A stretch of 64,000 bases of DNA from Streptomyces venezuelae (GTDB lineage Bacteria > Actinomycetota > Actinomycetes > Streptomycetales > Streptomycetaceae), in contig NZ_CP029189.1 in the NCBI RefSeq assembly GCF_008642275.1, forward strand, positions 1,545,001-1,609,000. The letters are read 5' to 3'. This document shows positions 19,524 through 27,902 of this stretch, piece by piece; positions within the stretch are counted from its first letter, which is position 1, and every line of letters starts with the position of its first letter. The notes under the pieces were generated by a model. That model searched no databases and was not told where the DNA came from. It worked only from the letters and a program-made list of their open reading frames with translations. The position numbers and the translations under genes are program-made.

Positions 19524-20243
19524 TCAAGCCGCGCCCGCGCCGCCTCCCACGACGGCGTTCCCGGCGTCTTCCGCGTCTTTGTCCGACGCGACGGCCTCCG
19601 GTGCGGCGGGGCGCCGGACGAGCGAGCCGAAGTCCCCGGTGTCGCCGAGCCGGAACACGAAGGGGCGGGTGGCGGTGTACCGGACGGCGGTCACCGAGCA
19701 GGGGTCGACGTGGATGCGCTGGAAGAGGTCCAGGTGCATGCCGAGGGCGTCCGCGACAAGGGACTTGATGATGTCGCCGTGCGAGCACATCAGGAAGACC
19801 GCGTCGCTGCCGTGCTCCTTCTCGATCCGCGCGTCCCAGTCGCGTACGGCGTCCACGGCGCGGGCCTGCATGGCGCGCATGGACTCGCCGCCGGGAAAGG
19901 CGGCGGCGGACGGGTGCTGCTGGACGATCTTCATCAGCGGTTCGTCGGAGAGCTCGGACAGTTTGCGGCCCGACCACTCGCCGTAGTGGCACTCGCCGAT
20001 CCGCTCGTCGGTGTGCAGTTCCAGCTCCGGCCGGGCGGCGAGCAGGGGTGCGAGGGTCTCGCGGCAGCGCTGCAGGGGGCTGGTGACGGCGGCGGCGAGC
20101 GGCACCCCGGCCAGTCGGCCGGGCAGCGCGGCGGCCTGCTCGGCGCCGCGCTCGTCGAGGCCCACGCCGGGGGTCCATCCGGCGAGCAGCCCAGCGGTGT
20201 TGGCGGTGGACCGCCCGTGTCGTACGAGGATCAGCGTGGCCAT
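19524..20243 (-). CDS. histidine phosphatase (MSMEG_4193-type phosphoglycerate mutase family)
   Basis: 239-aa member of the histidine phosphatase superfamily. The phosphohistidine motif is LILVRHGRSTANTAG at the N-terminus, the second Arg/Glu region is GECHYGEWSG, and the second catalytic His is in FLMCSHGDIIKSL. The distinct subfamily is found with DUF3090, SCO1664-like and mshC genes in actinobacteria. True phosphoglycerate mutase activity is doubtful; small phosphoester hydrolysis is more likely. A Gly/Ala-rich tail ends the protein. It is the first gene of the leftward set, 77 bp upstream of the DUF3090 gene. Confidence 0.88.
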   Translation of the reverse strand: MATLILVRHGRSTANTAGLLAGWTPGVGLDERGAEQAAALPGRLAGVPLAAAVTSPLQRCRETLAPLLAARPELELHTDERIGECHYGEWSGRKLSELSDEPLMKIVQQHPSAAAFPGGESMRAMQARAVDAVRDWDARIEKEHGSDAVFLMCSHGDIIKSLVADALGMHLDLFQRIHVDPCSVTAVRYTATRPFVFRLGDTGDFGSLVRRPAAPEAVASDKDAEDAGNAVVGGGAGAA

Positions 20244-20296
20244 GGGGCCAGCGTATGCGCTGCCGCGGTGTGCGGGCGGGCCGCGGGCAGGGAAGA

Positions 20297-21289
20297 ATGC
20301 CCCGCGTGATTGTGGACTGCGCGATTTACCGGGACGGCCGCCGTACCGAGGGGCCGGACGATTTTTCGGACGCCCTCGACGAGGCCCGGGCGACCGGTGA
20401 CGCCTTCCTGTGGATCGGCATGCACGAGCCGACCGCGAAGGAGTTCGATCACGTCAGCCAGGAGTTCGGGCTGCACCCGCTGGCGGTGGAGGACGCGCTG
20501 ACCGCGCACCAGCGCCCGAAGCTGGAGGTGTACGACGACTCGCTGTTCGTCGTCCTCAAGCCGGTGCTCTACGACGAGGACACGGACACGGTGACCGCGG
20601 GCGAGCTGATGGTCTTCATAGGGGACTCGTTCGTCGTCACGGTCCGGCACGGCGAGGGGGCCCCGCTGGCCGCCGTACGCCACCGGCTGGAGCAGGAGCC
20701 GGACGTGCTGCGGCACGGCCCGACGGCGGTGCTGTACGCGGTGTCGGACGCGGTGGTCGACCACTACATCGAGGTGGCGGCCGAACTCCAGGCGGACCTG
20801 GAGGAGCTGGAGGCGGAGGTCTTCGCCCCGAACGCCTCGGACACCAAGAACACCGCCGCCCGGATCTACGGGTTCAAACGGCAGGTGCTGGAGTTCCGGC
20901 GGGCGACGAGCCCGCTGCTCCAGCCGATGGACCGCCTCGCCTTCGGGGAGGTGCCGTTCGTCCACGAGCACGCCCAGCCGTTCTTCCGCGACGTCGCCGA
21001 CCACCTGACCAAGGCGAACGAGTACATCGAGGGCCTGGACCGGCTGCTGTCGGACGCGCTCGCCGCGCACCTCGCGCAGATGGGCCTCCGGCAGAACGAC
21101 GACATGCGCAAGATCTCGGCGTGGGCGGCGATGGCGGCCGTCCCCACCATGGTGGCGGGGATCTACGGGATGAACTTCGACCACATGCCGGAGCTGCGGC
21201 ACACCTGGGGCTATCCGGCGGTGCTGGTGGTCATGGCGGGCGCGTGTCTGGGCCTGCACCGGATGTTCAAGCGCCGGGGCTGGCTCTGA
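20297..21289 (+). CDS. corA: CorA-family magnesium/cobalt transporter
   Basis: 330-aa CorA-type divalent cation channel. The long cytoplasmic N-terminal domain carries MHEPTAKEFDHVSQEFGLH and the coiled region around ELQADLEELEAEVF. Two C-terminal membrane helices flank the signature GMN in IYGMNFDHMPEL, and the protein ends in basic FKRRGWL. Length suits the family. I chose ATG at 20297 (MPRVIVDCAIY); an upstream in-frame start at 20255 lacks domain similarity. It starts 53 bp from the divergent phosphatase gene. Its last 23 bp overlap the 3' end of the convergent ferritin-like gene. Confidence 0.92.
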   Translation: MPRVIVDCAIYRDGRRTEGPDDFSDALDEARATGDAFLWIGMHEPTAKEFDHVSQEFGLHPLAVEDALTAHQRPKLEVYDDSLFVVLKPVLYDEDTDTVTAGELMVFIGDSFVVTVRHGEGAPLAAVRHRLEQEPDVLRHGPTAVLYAVSDAVVDHYIEVAAELQADLEELEAEVFAPNASDTKNTAARIYGFKRQVLEFRRATSPLLQPMDRLAFGEVPFVHEHAQPFFRDVADHLTKANEYIEGLDRLLSDALAAHLAQMGLRQNDDMRKISAWAAMAAVPTMVAGIYGMNFDHMPELRHTWGYPAVLVVMAGACLGLHRMFKRRGWL

Positions 21290-22097
21290 GTTCCCTCTCG
21301 CGCGGGGTGTGGGCGAAGGCGCCCGCGTCGGCGGGGGTGCCGCCGAGGGCGTCCAGGCGCTCCGGCGGCCGCAGGTTCACCATCCGGTGCCAGCCGCTGA
21401 ACCGCTCGTACGCGTACATCGCCCGGATGCCGGCGGCCAGGGCGGCCGCCTTCGGGGCGGGCCAGTGCAGCAGCCGTCCCATGTGGCTCATGACGGCGAG
21501 GCTCACGTCCCGGTAGACGGAGATCTCGGCGAGCGCGCTCTCGCGGAGCACCCGCTGGATGGTCCGGCCGTGACCGGCCCGGGCGAGGCGCAGCAGTTCC
21601 TCGTGGCAGTAGGCGAGGTGGTTGTCCTCGTCGTGGCTGATCATGTGGATCGCCCTGCCCACCTCGGGGTGGTCGCCGAAGTACCTGACCAGCATGTCCA
21701 TCTGGTCGGCGGCGCGCTGTTCGGTGACGCGGCTGTGCGCGAGGTAGACGACGATGTCCTCCTCGGTCAGCGCCAGCTCGCGGCGGAGCTTCTCGTGCGC
21801 GAGGCCGATGCCGCGCCGCTCCAGCAGCATCGTGTAGTCGGTCTCGGGGGGAACCGGGACGGCGGGCAGGCCGCGCTTGCGGAGCAGGGCGTTGAAGATC
21901 CGGCCGTGCTTGTCCTCGTCGGCGCCGTGCCGGGTGATCTTGGGCGCGAGGTGGCGCATGCCGTCCGGCACCAGGGCCGCGATACGGGCGTTCTCCCAGC
22001 CGCCCTGGGTCTCCCCGCTGGCGGCGATGGAGCAGAACAGCTGGAAGGAGTCGTCGTTGTCGACGATCTCCTGGAACAGGCTGCGGGCAGAGAGCAT
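21267..22097 (-). CDS. ferritin-like di-iron domain protein
   Basis: 276-aa helical protein of the ferritin-like superfamily. Metal-ligand-type motifs are SGETQGGWENARI, then HGADEDKHGRIFN (ExxH type, here DEDKH), and later MISHDEDNHLAYCHEELL, a second E/D-x-x-H pair on a partner helix. This is consistent with a carboxylate-bridged di-iron site. The function is unknown; roles as an oxygenase or in iron handling are possible. ATG at 22097 is preferred over TTG at 22109. The 3' end overlaps corA by 23 bp in convergent orientation. Confidence 0.72.
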   Translation of the reverse strand: MLSARSLFQEIVDNDDSFQLFCSIAASGETQGGWENARIAALVPDGMRHLAPKITRHGADEDKHGRIFNALLRKRGLPAVPVPPETDYTMLLERRGIGLAHEKLRRELALTEEDIVVYLAHSRVTEQRAADQMDMLVRYFGDHPEVGRAIHMISHDEDNHLAYCHEELLRLARAGHGRTIQRVLRESALAEISVYRDVSLAVMSHMGRLLHWPAPKAAALAAGIRAMYAYERFSGWHRMVNLRPPERLDALGGTPADAGAFAHTPRERELRASPGA

Positions 22098-22225
22098 GGA
22101 ACGAGTCAAACGCCGGTGGACGGGGCGGGCAACCGATAGGTCGCACTACTCGTCCGAATGAACGAAATCGGGGGTTGGACCGCCACGCGTAACCCCGCGG
22201 GCGCCCGCGGCGTTGTTCGCTGTGT

Positions 22226-22309
22226 CGGCCGTGGCGGGGAAGACCCCCCGAGCCCCCACCACGGCCGCAGAAGCGTTCACCGGTGCCGGCGTACGTCCGC
22301 CGGCACCGG
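22226..22309. terminator. two hairpins downstream of the F420 oxidoreductase gene
   Basis: CCGGTGCCGGCG (22280-22291) pairs perfectly with 22298-22309 around TACGTC. CGGCCGTGG (22226-22234) pairs with 22259-22267. Both follow the minus-strand oxidoreductase stop at 22371 and are likely its terminator. The rest of the 273-bp gap shows nothing else. Confidence 0.75.
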
Positions 22310-22370
22310 ATCAGCCGGCCGCCGCCCGTTCCGCACGAGCCCTTCGAGCCGTGCGATCCGGTCCGCCCGG

Positions 22371-23420
22371 TCAGGCGAGACCGGCCAGCTCCATGGCCTC
22401 GGTACCGGCACGCAGGGCGGCGATCCGCTCGTCCAGCGTGAAGCCGGCCGGGGCGAGCGTGAGGGTGGTGACCCCGGCCTCCGCGTAGGCCCGCATCCCG
22501 TCGGCGATCCGCGCGACCGGGCCGAGCAGTGTCGTCGAGTCGATCAGCGAGTGCGGGACGGCTGCAGCCGCGCCGGTCTTGTCGCCCGCCAGGTACTTGT
22601 CCTGGATCTCGGCCGCTTCCTTCTCGTAACCCATGCGCTGGGCCAGCTGGTTGTAGAAGTTCTGCTTCCGGCTGCCCATGCCGCCCACGTACAGGGCGGT
22701 GTACGGGCGGAACATGTCCGCGAGCGCGTTCACGTCCTCGCCGAGGGCCAGTGGCACGGTCGGACAGACGTCGAAGCCCTCCATGGTCAGCCCTGCCTTC
22801 TCGCGGCCCGCCCGGATGTGGGTGAGGGCGGTGGCCTCCAGGTGCTCGGCGGCCGGGAAGATCAGCAGGGCGCCGTCGGCGATCTCGCCGGTCTGCTCCA
22901 GGTTCTTCGGCCCGATGGCGGCGATGTAGAGCGGGATGTGCTCGCGCTCGGGGTGCACGGTCAGCTTGATCGGCTTGCCCGGGCCGTCCGGCAGCGGCAG
23001 GGTCCAGTGCTCGCCGTCGTACGAGAGCCGCTCGCGGCTCATGGCCTTGCGGACTATCTCCACGTACTCGCGGGTGCGCGCCAGCGGCTTGTCGAACTTG
23101 ACGCCGTACCAGCCCTCGGAGACCTGCGGTCCGGAGACGCCGAGGCCGAGCCGGAAGCGGCCCTTGGTGAGGGAGTCGAGGGTGGCCGCCGTCATGGCGG
23201 TCATGGCGGGCTGGCGGGCCGGGATCTGCATGATCGCCGAGCCGACGTCGATGCGCTCGGTCTGGGCGGCGACCCAGGCGAGCACGGTCGGGGCGTCGGA
23301 GCCGTAGGCCTCGGCGGCCCAGCAGACGTCGTAACCGAGGCGGTCGGCCTCCTGGGCGACGGCGAGGTTGTCGGCGTCCATGCCCGCACCCCAGTAACCA
23401 AGATTGATGCCGAGCCGCAT
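22371..23420 (-). CDS. LLM-class F420-dependent oxidoreductase
   Basis: 349-aa luciferase-like (TIM-barrel) flavin/F420 enzyme. The N-terminus MRLGINLGYWGAGMD and the segments DVCWAAEAYGSDAPTVLAW, AIMQIPARQPAM and GRFRLGLGVSGPQVSEGW are typical of the actinobacterial Rv3520c-like group, which uses coenzyme F420. The substrate is not predictable. ATG at 23420 follows AAGGGG at 7-nt spacing. A divergent aldo/keto reductase gene starts 100 bp away, and a TTACCGATCAGTAA dyad lies between the two, so they may share control. Confidence 0.87.
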   Translation of the reverse strand: MRLGINLGYWGAGMDADNLAVAQEADRLGYDVCWAAEAYGSDAPTVLAWVAAQTERIDVGSAIMQIPARQPAMTAMTAATLDSLTKGRFRLGLGVSGPQVSEGWYGVKFDKPLARTREYVEIVRKAMSRERLSYDGEHWTLPLPDGPGKPIKLTVHPEREHIPLYIAAIGPKNLEQTGEIADGALLIFPAAEHLEATALTHIRAGREKAGLTMEGFDVCPTVPLALGEDVNALADMFRPYTALYVGGMGSRKQNFYNQLAQRMGYEKEAAEIQDKYLAGDKTGAAAAVPHSLIDSTTLLGPVARIADGMRAYAEAGVTTLTLAPAGFTLDERIAALRAGTEAMELAGLA

Positions 23421-23439
23421 GTGTCGTCCCCTTACCGGT

Positions 23440-23453
23440 TTACCGATCAGTAA
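23440..23453. promoter_or_regulatory. 14-bp near-palindrome between divergent oxidoreductase genes
   Basis: TTACCGATCAGTAA has arms TTACCGA and TCAGTAA, six of seven bases complementary. It sits 20 bp from the LLM gene start and 68 bp from the aldo/keto reductase start. The form suits a TetR- or GntR-type repressor; none is encoded adjacent. Confidence 0.4.
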
Positions 23454-23520
23454 CGTTGGTGTGCGGGGACTGTAGCGCGCCAAGGTCCTCCGCGTCAGCG
23501 CCCCAGTAGTCTCAGCGCTC

Positions 23521-24504
23521 ATGGAGCAGAGGCATCTCGGCCGCACCGGACTGCGCGTCTCCCGGATCGGCCTCGGCACCCTCACCTGGGGCCGCGACAC
23601 CGGCGAGGAAGCCGCCGCCGAGCAGGTGAAGACGTTCTGGGAGGCGGGCGGCACGCTCGTCGACACCGCCGACGTCTACGGAGGCGGTGAGGCGGAGTAC
23701 CTCCTGGGGCAGCTGGTGGGCGGGCTCGTGCCGCGCCGGGACCTGGTGATCGCGACCAAGGCGGGCAGCGTGCCGGACCCCGACCGGAGGTTCGACGGCT
23801 CGCGCGGGCACCTGCTCGCCGCCCTCGACGCCTCGCTGGACCGGCTGGGCACCGACTACGTCGACCTGTGGCAGGTGCACGCCTTCGACCCCGCGACCCC
23901 GCTGGAGGAGACCCTGCAGGCGCTGGACCTGGCGGTGAGCAGCGGCCGGGCCCGGTACGCGGGACTCGCGGGCTTCTGCGGCTGGCAGCTGGCGAAGGCG
24001 GCGACCTGGCAGCTCGCGGCAGCCGGGGTGCGCACCCGGATCGCCTCGACGCAGATGGAGTACTCCCTGCTCCAGCGCGGGGTGGAGCGCGAGGTGCTGC
24101 CGGCCGCGCTGGACCTCGAAATCGGCCTGCTGCCCTCCTCGCCGCTGGGGCGCGGCGTGCTGACGGGCAAGTACCGGGACGGCACCCCGGCCGACTCCCG
24201 GGGCGCCTCGGAGTCGCTGGCCGCCCTGGTGGACCCGTACCTCGACGAGGCGGCCGGGCGGATCGTGGACGCGGTGGTGACCGCGGCCCAGGGGCTGGCC
24301 GTGACCCCGCTCCAGGTGGCCCTGGCATGGATCCGGGACCGGCCGGGGGTGGTGGCGCCGATCGTCGGTGCGCGGACGTCCGCGCAGCTCGAAGCCGCGC
24401 TGTCGGTGGAGGCCCTTAGTCTTCCGGAGGAGATCTGCCGGGCGCTGGACGATGTTTCGGCTCCGGTGCACCGCTACCCCGATCAGGACTGGAGCACGCT
24501 GTGA
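23521..24504 (+). CDS. aldo/keto reductase
   Basis: 327-aa NADPH-dependent aldo/keto reductase of the TIM-barrel family. Start MEQRHLGRTGLRVSRIGLG is typical of the group. The catalytic Asp/Tyr lie in VDTADVYGGGEAEYLLG, the Lys in DLVIATKAG, and the His region in YVDLWQVHAFDP. The cofactor segment is in PLQVALAWIRDRPGVVAPIVGARTSAQLEAA. Substrate unknown. It overlaps the next gene by GTGA at 24501-24504, so the two are translationally coupled, an odd partnership with a nucleic-acid-type protein. Confidence 0.9.
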   Translation: MEQRHLGRTGLRVSRIGLGTLTWGRDTGEEAAAEQVKTFWEAGGTLVDTADVYGGGEAEYLLGQLVGGLVPRRDLVIATKAGSVPDPDRRFDGSRGHLLAALDASLDRLGTDYVDLWQVHAFDPATPLEETLQALDLAVSSGRARYAGLAGFCGWQLAKAATWQLAAAGVRTRIASTQMEYSLLQRGVEREVLPAALDLEIGLLPSSPLGRGVLTGKYRDGTPADSRGASESLAALVDPYLDEAAGRIVDAVVTAAQGLAVTPLQVALAWIRDRPGVVAPIVGARTSAQLEAALSVEALSLPEEICRALDDVSAPVHRYPDQDWSTL

Positions 24505-26891
24505 GTACGGACCCTCAGGCCGATACCGCTGCCGCGGAGGACCCGGCCACCCCGGAGGCCGAGCCGTCCGCAGCCGCCGAAGCGGAAGCGGACCCGGCGG
24601 CCGACGACGACCGGACCGCGACCGACGGGGCGGAGCCGGACGGGTCCGGGACCGCCGAACCGGCCGCGGCCGAGGACGGGACCGGGCCGGTCGCCGCGCA
24701 CGGCGAAGCCGGTGACGGGGACCCGGGGGCGGCGCCCCCGGTTTCGGGAAGGGGCGGGGAGGGGGAAAGCCCCGCAGGGCCTGCCTCCGAGGCGGACCTG
24801 GGGACCGGCCCGGCGCCGACCGACGACGCGGCCGGATCCGAGGCCGAAGCCGGATCCGGGGCCGACGCGGAGGCCGGGGCCGGCCCCGAGGGCACCGCCG
24901 AGCCGGCCGCCGAGGCCCAGGCGGCGCCCGCGCTCTCCGAGGCCCAGGCCGAGTTGGCCGCCCAGAAGATCGAGCGGGAGCGGATCGCCCGGCGCAAGGC
25001 CGAGCGCGAGGCGCCCGTCGAGGCCGGGGCGAAGCTCAGCGGGAAGGCCGCCGACCTGCTGGCCGCCGTACGGGCCGTGGAGAGCGGTGCGAAGCCCTCC
25101 GCCGTGTACTTCGACGAGGCCCCGGCCGCTCCCCGCAGGCCGGCTCCCGCTCCCGCCGCACCGCGCCCGGCCGCCCCGGCGCCGACGGCCGCGGCCGCGC
25201 CCTCCGCCGACGCCGTCGAGGGCGTACGGGCCGTACTGGCCCGCGGTGGCGCCCCCGAGGCCCTGGCCGCCCCCGCCGCGGCGGCCCTGGGCGAGGACGC
25301 CGCCGGGCAGCTCACCGAGAACCCCTGGCGGCTGCTGTCGCTGCCCGCCGTGCGGCCGGCCCAGGCAGACGGCTTCGCCCGGGCCCTGCTGGGCCCCGGG
25401 GCGGGCCCCGGGGACGAGCGCCGCACCGCCGTCCTGGTGGGCTGGCTGCTGGCCCAGGCCGGGCTGAAGGGGCACACGGCCCTGGAGGCCCCGGTGCTGG
25501 AGAAGGCGCTGGCCCAGTACGGCGTACCCGTTCCGGCCGAAGCGCTGGAACAGGCCGTCGGCGAGGGCTCGGTGCTGGTCTTCCAGGAGCCCCTGGGACC
25601 GCCGGCCGGCGAGGACACCGAGGACGCCGAGCAGCCCGTACGTGTGCTGGTGGGCCTGGAAGGTGCCGCCATGGCCGAGGAGAGCCTGGCCGACGGACTG
25701 GCCCGGCTGGCCGCCGGCCCCTTCGGCGACGCGGCGCGGTGGGAGCGGGCCGCCGGTTCCGCGCCGAGCCCCTCCGCCGCCGAGCTGATCCGCGCGGTCG
25801 CGGACCACGGCCTGGTCACCCACACCGGCGGCGAGGCCGCCCGCGCCGAACCGGCCGCCCTGGCCACCGCGGCCCGGGAGCTGGGCCTGCGGGTGTGCGT
25901 GGCCGCGCACGCCCCCGGCGGCGGCCCGGACCCGGTGACCGTGGCGGGGCTGCTGTCCGGCGCCGAGGGGCCCGGGCGGGACGCGGACGGCCAGTTCGCG
26001 CTGGACCTGCTGGTGGTGCTGGACGCGCCGCAGCTGGACGTGGAGACCGCGGCCGCGCTGGTGGAGTGCGTCCCGGACGGGGCCCGTCTGGTGCTCTCCG
26101 GGGATCCCGGTGTGCTCGGGTCCGCCGGGGCCGGGCGGGTTTTCGCCGATGTGCTGGCGGCCCGTACCTGCCCGCAGCTGGTCTCCCGCACCCCCGACCC
26201 GGGCCCGCTCGGCGAGCTCGTCTCCGGAATCGGCATCGGGGAGCTGAACCAGGTCGACGCCCCCGGCAAGGAGGTCGTCATCGTCCCGGTGAAGGACGCC
26301 GGGGAAGCGGTGCACCGGGCCGTCCAGCTGGTGGCCGAGTCGGTGCCGCGGGCCTTCGGGATCCCGGCGGACACCGTGCAGGTGATCACCCCGGGCCACG
26401 GCGGCCCGGCGGGCACCCGGGCGCTGAACGCCGCCCTGAAGGAGCGCCTGAATCCCGGTCCGGGCCGCTTCGGCGGCTTCGACCCCGGTGACCGGGTTGT
26501 CCACGTGCCGTCCGCCGGGCGGGCGCTGGCGGCCCGGGTGGTGTCGGCCGACGCCGAGGGCCTGCACCTGGACCGGGCGGGTGAGCGGATCGTCGTGCCG
26601 AAGGAGCTGGTCGAGTCCCGGGTGCGGCACGGCTGGGCGGTGACGGCGCACCAGGCCGTGGGCACGCGCTGGCCGGCGGTGGTCGTCGTACTGCCGGGTG
26701 ACGCGGCGCAGGCGCTGTCGCGGGACTGGGTCTACACGGCGTTCGGGCGGGGCGAGCGGCACCTGTCCGTGGTGCACGGGGTCGACCAGGCACTGCCGCA
26801 CGCGGTGGCCGAGGTGCCGGCGAAGCCGCGTACGACGCGTCTGACGGGCCTGCTGACGGCGCTCGCGACGGCGGGCGCGCAGCCGCGGTGA
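24501..26891 (+). CDS. RecD2-like HHH/helicase-fold protein lacking canonical Walker motifs
   Basis: 796-aa protein. The first 230 residues or so are Ala/Glu/Pro-rich and low complexity, with a charged helix ([18 protein letters not shown]). After that the order follows RecD2: an HHH-like part with [12 protein letters not shown], then a helicase-like core. Where RecD2 has the P-loop GGPGTGKT, this has [10 protein letters not shown] (about residues 441-450). Walker B is VVLDAPQLD (near 503) instead of DEASM. Motif III ([16 protein letters not shown], near 531) and the C-terminal [11 protein letters not shown] (near 716) are still visible. I infer loss of ATP hydrolysis with fold retention. GTG start overlaps the upstream stop. 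Confidence 0.72.
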   Translation: MSTDPQADTAAAEDPATPEAEPSAAAEAEADPAADDDRTATDGAEPDGSGTAEPAAAEDGTGPVAAHGEAGDGDPGAAPPVSGRGGEGESPAGPASEADLGTGPAPTDDAAGSEAEAGSGADAEAGAGPEGTAEPAAEAQAAPALSEAQAELAAQKIERERIARRKAEREAPVEAGAKLSGKAADLLAAVRAVESGAKPSAVYFDEAPAAPRRPAPAPAAPRPAAPAPTAAAAPSADAVEGVRAVLARGGAPEALAAPAAAALGEDAAGQLTENPWRLLSLPAVRPAQADGFARALLGPGAGPGDERRTAVLVGWLLAQAGLKGHTALEAPVLEKALAQYGVPVPAEALEQAVGEGSVLVFQEPLGPPAGEDTEDAEQPVRVLVGLEGAAMAEESLADGLARLAAGPFGDAARWERAAGSAPSPSAAELIRAVADHGLVTHTGGEAARAEPAALATAARELGLRVCVAAHAPGGGPDPVTVAGLLSGAEGPGRDADGQFALDLLVVLDAPQLDVETAAALVECVPDGARLVLSGDPGVLGSAGAGRVFADVLAARTCPQLVSRTPDPGPLGELVSGIGIGELNQVDAPGKEVVIVPVKDAGEAVHRAVQLVAESVPRAFGIPADTVQVITPGHGGPAGTRALNAALKERLNPGPGRFGGFDPGDRVVHVPSAGRALAARVVSADAEGLHLDRAGERIVVPKELVESRVRHGWAVTAHQAVGTRWPAVVVVLPGDAAQALSRDWVYTAFGRGERHLSVVHGVDQALPHAVAEVPAKPRTTRLTGLLTALATAGAQPR

Positions 26892-26896
26892 ACCGG

Positions 26897-26932
26897 CCGT
26901 GTCCCCCCGCCCGGGCAGGCGGGGGGACACGG
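26897..26932. terminator. bidirectional terminator hairpin
   Basis: CCGTGTCCCCCCGCC (26897-26911) pairs perfectly with 26918-26932 around CGGGCA, six bases after the RecD2-like gene stop. It also serves the convergent gene ending at 26977. Confidence 0.9.
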
Positions 26933-26976
26933 GGTCCAGCACGTGCGGGGCCCCGGCCGGGCCCCGGTCGACGGGG

Positions 26977-27627
26977 TCAGGCGGGGGTCAGCCCCGGTTC
27001 CGCGGCTTCGTCCTCGTCGAAGTCGTCGGCCTCCTCGTCGAAGACGGAGCTGACGTCGAACCGGTGCAGCACGTCCTGCGGATCGATGTGCCCGAAGGGC
27101 GAGCCCAGCCACTCCCCCGGTTCCGACACCTCGTCCGAGGCCGCGATCCAGAGCGTGGAGTCGCCTTCCTCCAGTCCGAAGTCCTTGTAGCGGGAGGCGA
27201 TCTCGTCGGGCTCGTACTCCCCGAAGAGGACGCCCAGCGCGTCGGCGCTGCCGCCGTCGCCCACGAAACCGGCGTCGCGGTCGTGCGCGGCGACCCGCTC
27301 GGCCTGGGCGATCAGCCGGGCCGGTTCGACCACGGCGTAGTCGCGGCGGATGAGCACGCTGAAGGCGGCGGGCTCGGCGGGGCCGGTGTACGGGACGCCG
27401 TCCTCGGGTGTGGGGATCTCGAAGGGGGTGACCTCGTCGTAGCGGTCGTAGAGGAGTTCGTCGTACACCTCGGCAGCGGCGGCGAGTTCGTTGAACGCGG
27501 CGTAGACGTCCGGATCCTCGTCCCCGGCCCTGCGCTCGACCGCGGCGAGGTGACGGTCGAGCGCGGCCTTGACCGCCTCGGCGGCGGCGCGTACCTCGGC
27601 AACAGTGGGCAGATCGGCATCAGACAT
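26977..27627 (-). CDS. conserved hypothetical acidic protein
   Basis: 216-aa soluble protein I do not recognise as a named family. It starts MSDADLPTVAEVRAAAEAV with a helical N-terminus, then VYAAFNELAAAAEVYDELLYD. A central beta-rich part contains AAFSVLIRRDYAVVEP, and LGVLFGEYEPDEIASRYKDF resembles a compact domain. The tail FDEEADDFDEDEAAEPG is strongly acidic and probably disordered. No membrane segments or signal peptide. ATG at 27627 is chosen over an upstream extension. It is divergent from the DUF5703 gene, with only 47 bp between starts, so the two may share a promoter region. Confidence 0.7.
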   Translation of the reverse strand: MSDADLPTVAEVRAAAEAVKAALDRHLAAVERRAGDEDPDVYAAFNELAAAAEVYDELLYDRYDEVTPFEIPTPEDGVPYTGPAEPAAFSVLIRRDYAVVEPARLIAQAERVAAHDRDAGFVGDGGSADALGVLFGEYEPDEIASRYKDFGLEEGDSTLWIAASDEVSEPGEWLGSPFGHIDPQDVLHRFDVSSVFDEEADDFDEDEAAEPGLTPA

Positions 27628-27674
27628 AGAGCAGACGCTATCCGTAGCAGGGCTCTGCCCGCACAATAGATTCG

Positions 27675-27863
27675 ATGCCGGAATACGAATTTGTCGACGT
27701 GTACGTGCCCCGCGGTGTTCCTCGCAAGGAGGCGACCCGCCTGTTGACCGACCATGCCGAGTACGGGAACTGGGAACTCGACCGGCTGAGCCTGTACCGG
27801 GACGGCAGTCGCCGTGTGCGACTGCGCCGCCGGATCATCCGTCAGGTCCGCGCGACCTGGTGA
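27675..27863 (+). CDS. DUF5703 family small protein
   Basis: 62-aa small basic protein (MPEYEFVDVYVPRGVPRKEA at the start, VRLRRRIIRQVRATW at the end), matching the short actinobacterial DUF5703 family as I remember it. It is predicted soluble with an Arg-rich C-terminus. Function unknown. ATG at 27675 gives the family's usual N-terminus. It is followed immediately by a 10-bp terminator stem, which supports it as a real transcription unit despite its size. Confidence 0.75.
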   Translation: MPEYEFVDVYVPRGVPRKEATRLLTDHAEYGNWELDRLSLYRDGSRRVRLRRRIIRQVRATW

Positions 27864-27889
27864 CGCGGGCCCCGGAGGCGGGGCCCGCG
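27864..27889. terminator. bidirectional terminator hairpin
   Basis: CGCGGGCCCC (27864-27873) pairs perfectly with GGGGCCCGCG (27880-27889) around GGAGGC. It starts on the base after the DUF5703 stop and precedes the convergent chaplin stop at 27903. Confidence 0.88.
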
Positions 27890-27902
27890 CCGTGACCGCC
27901 CG

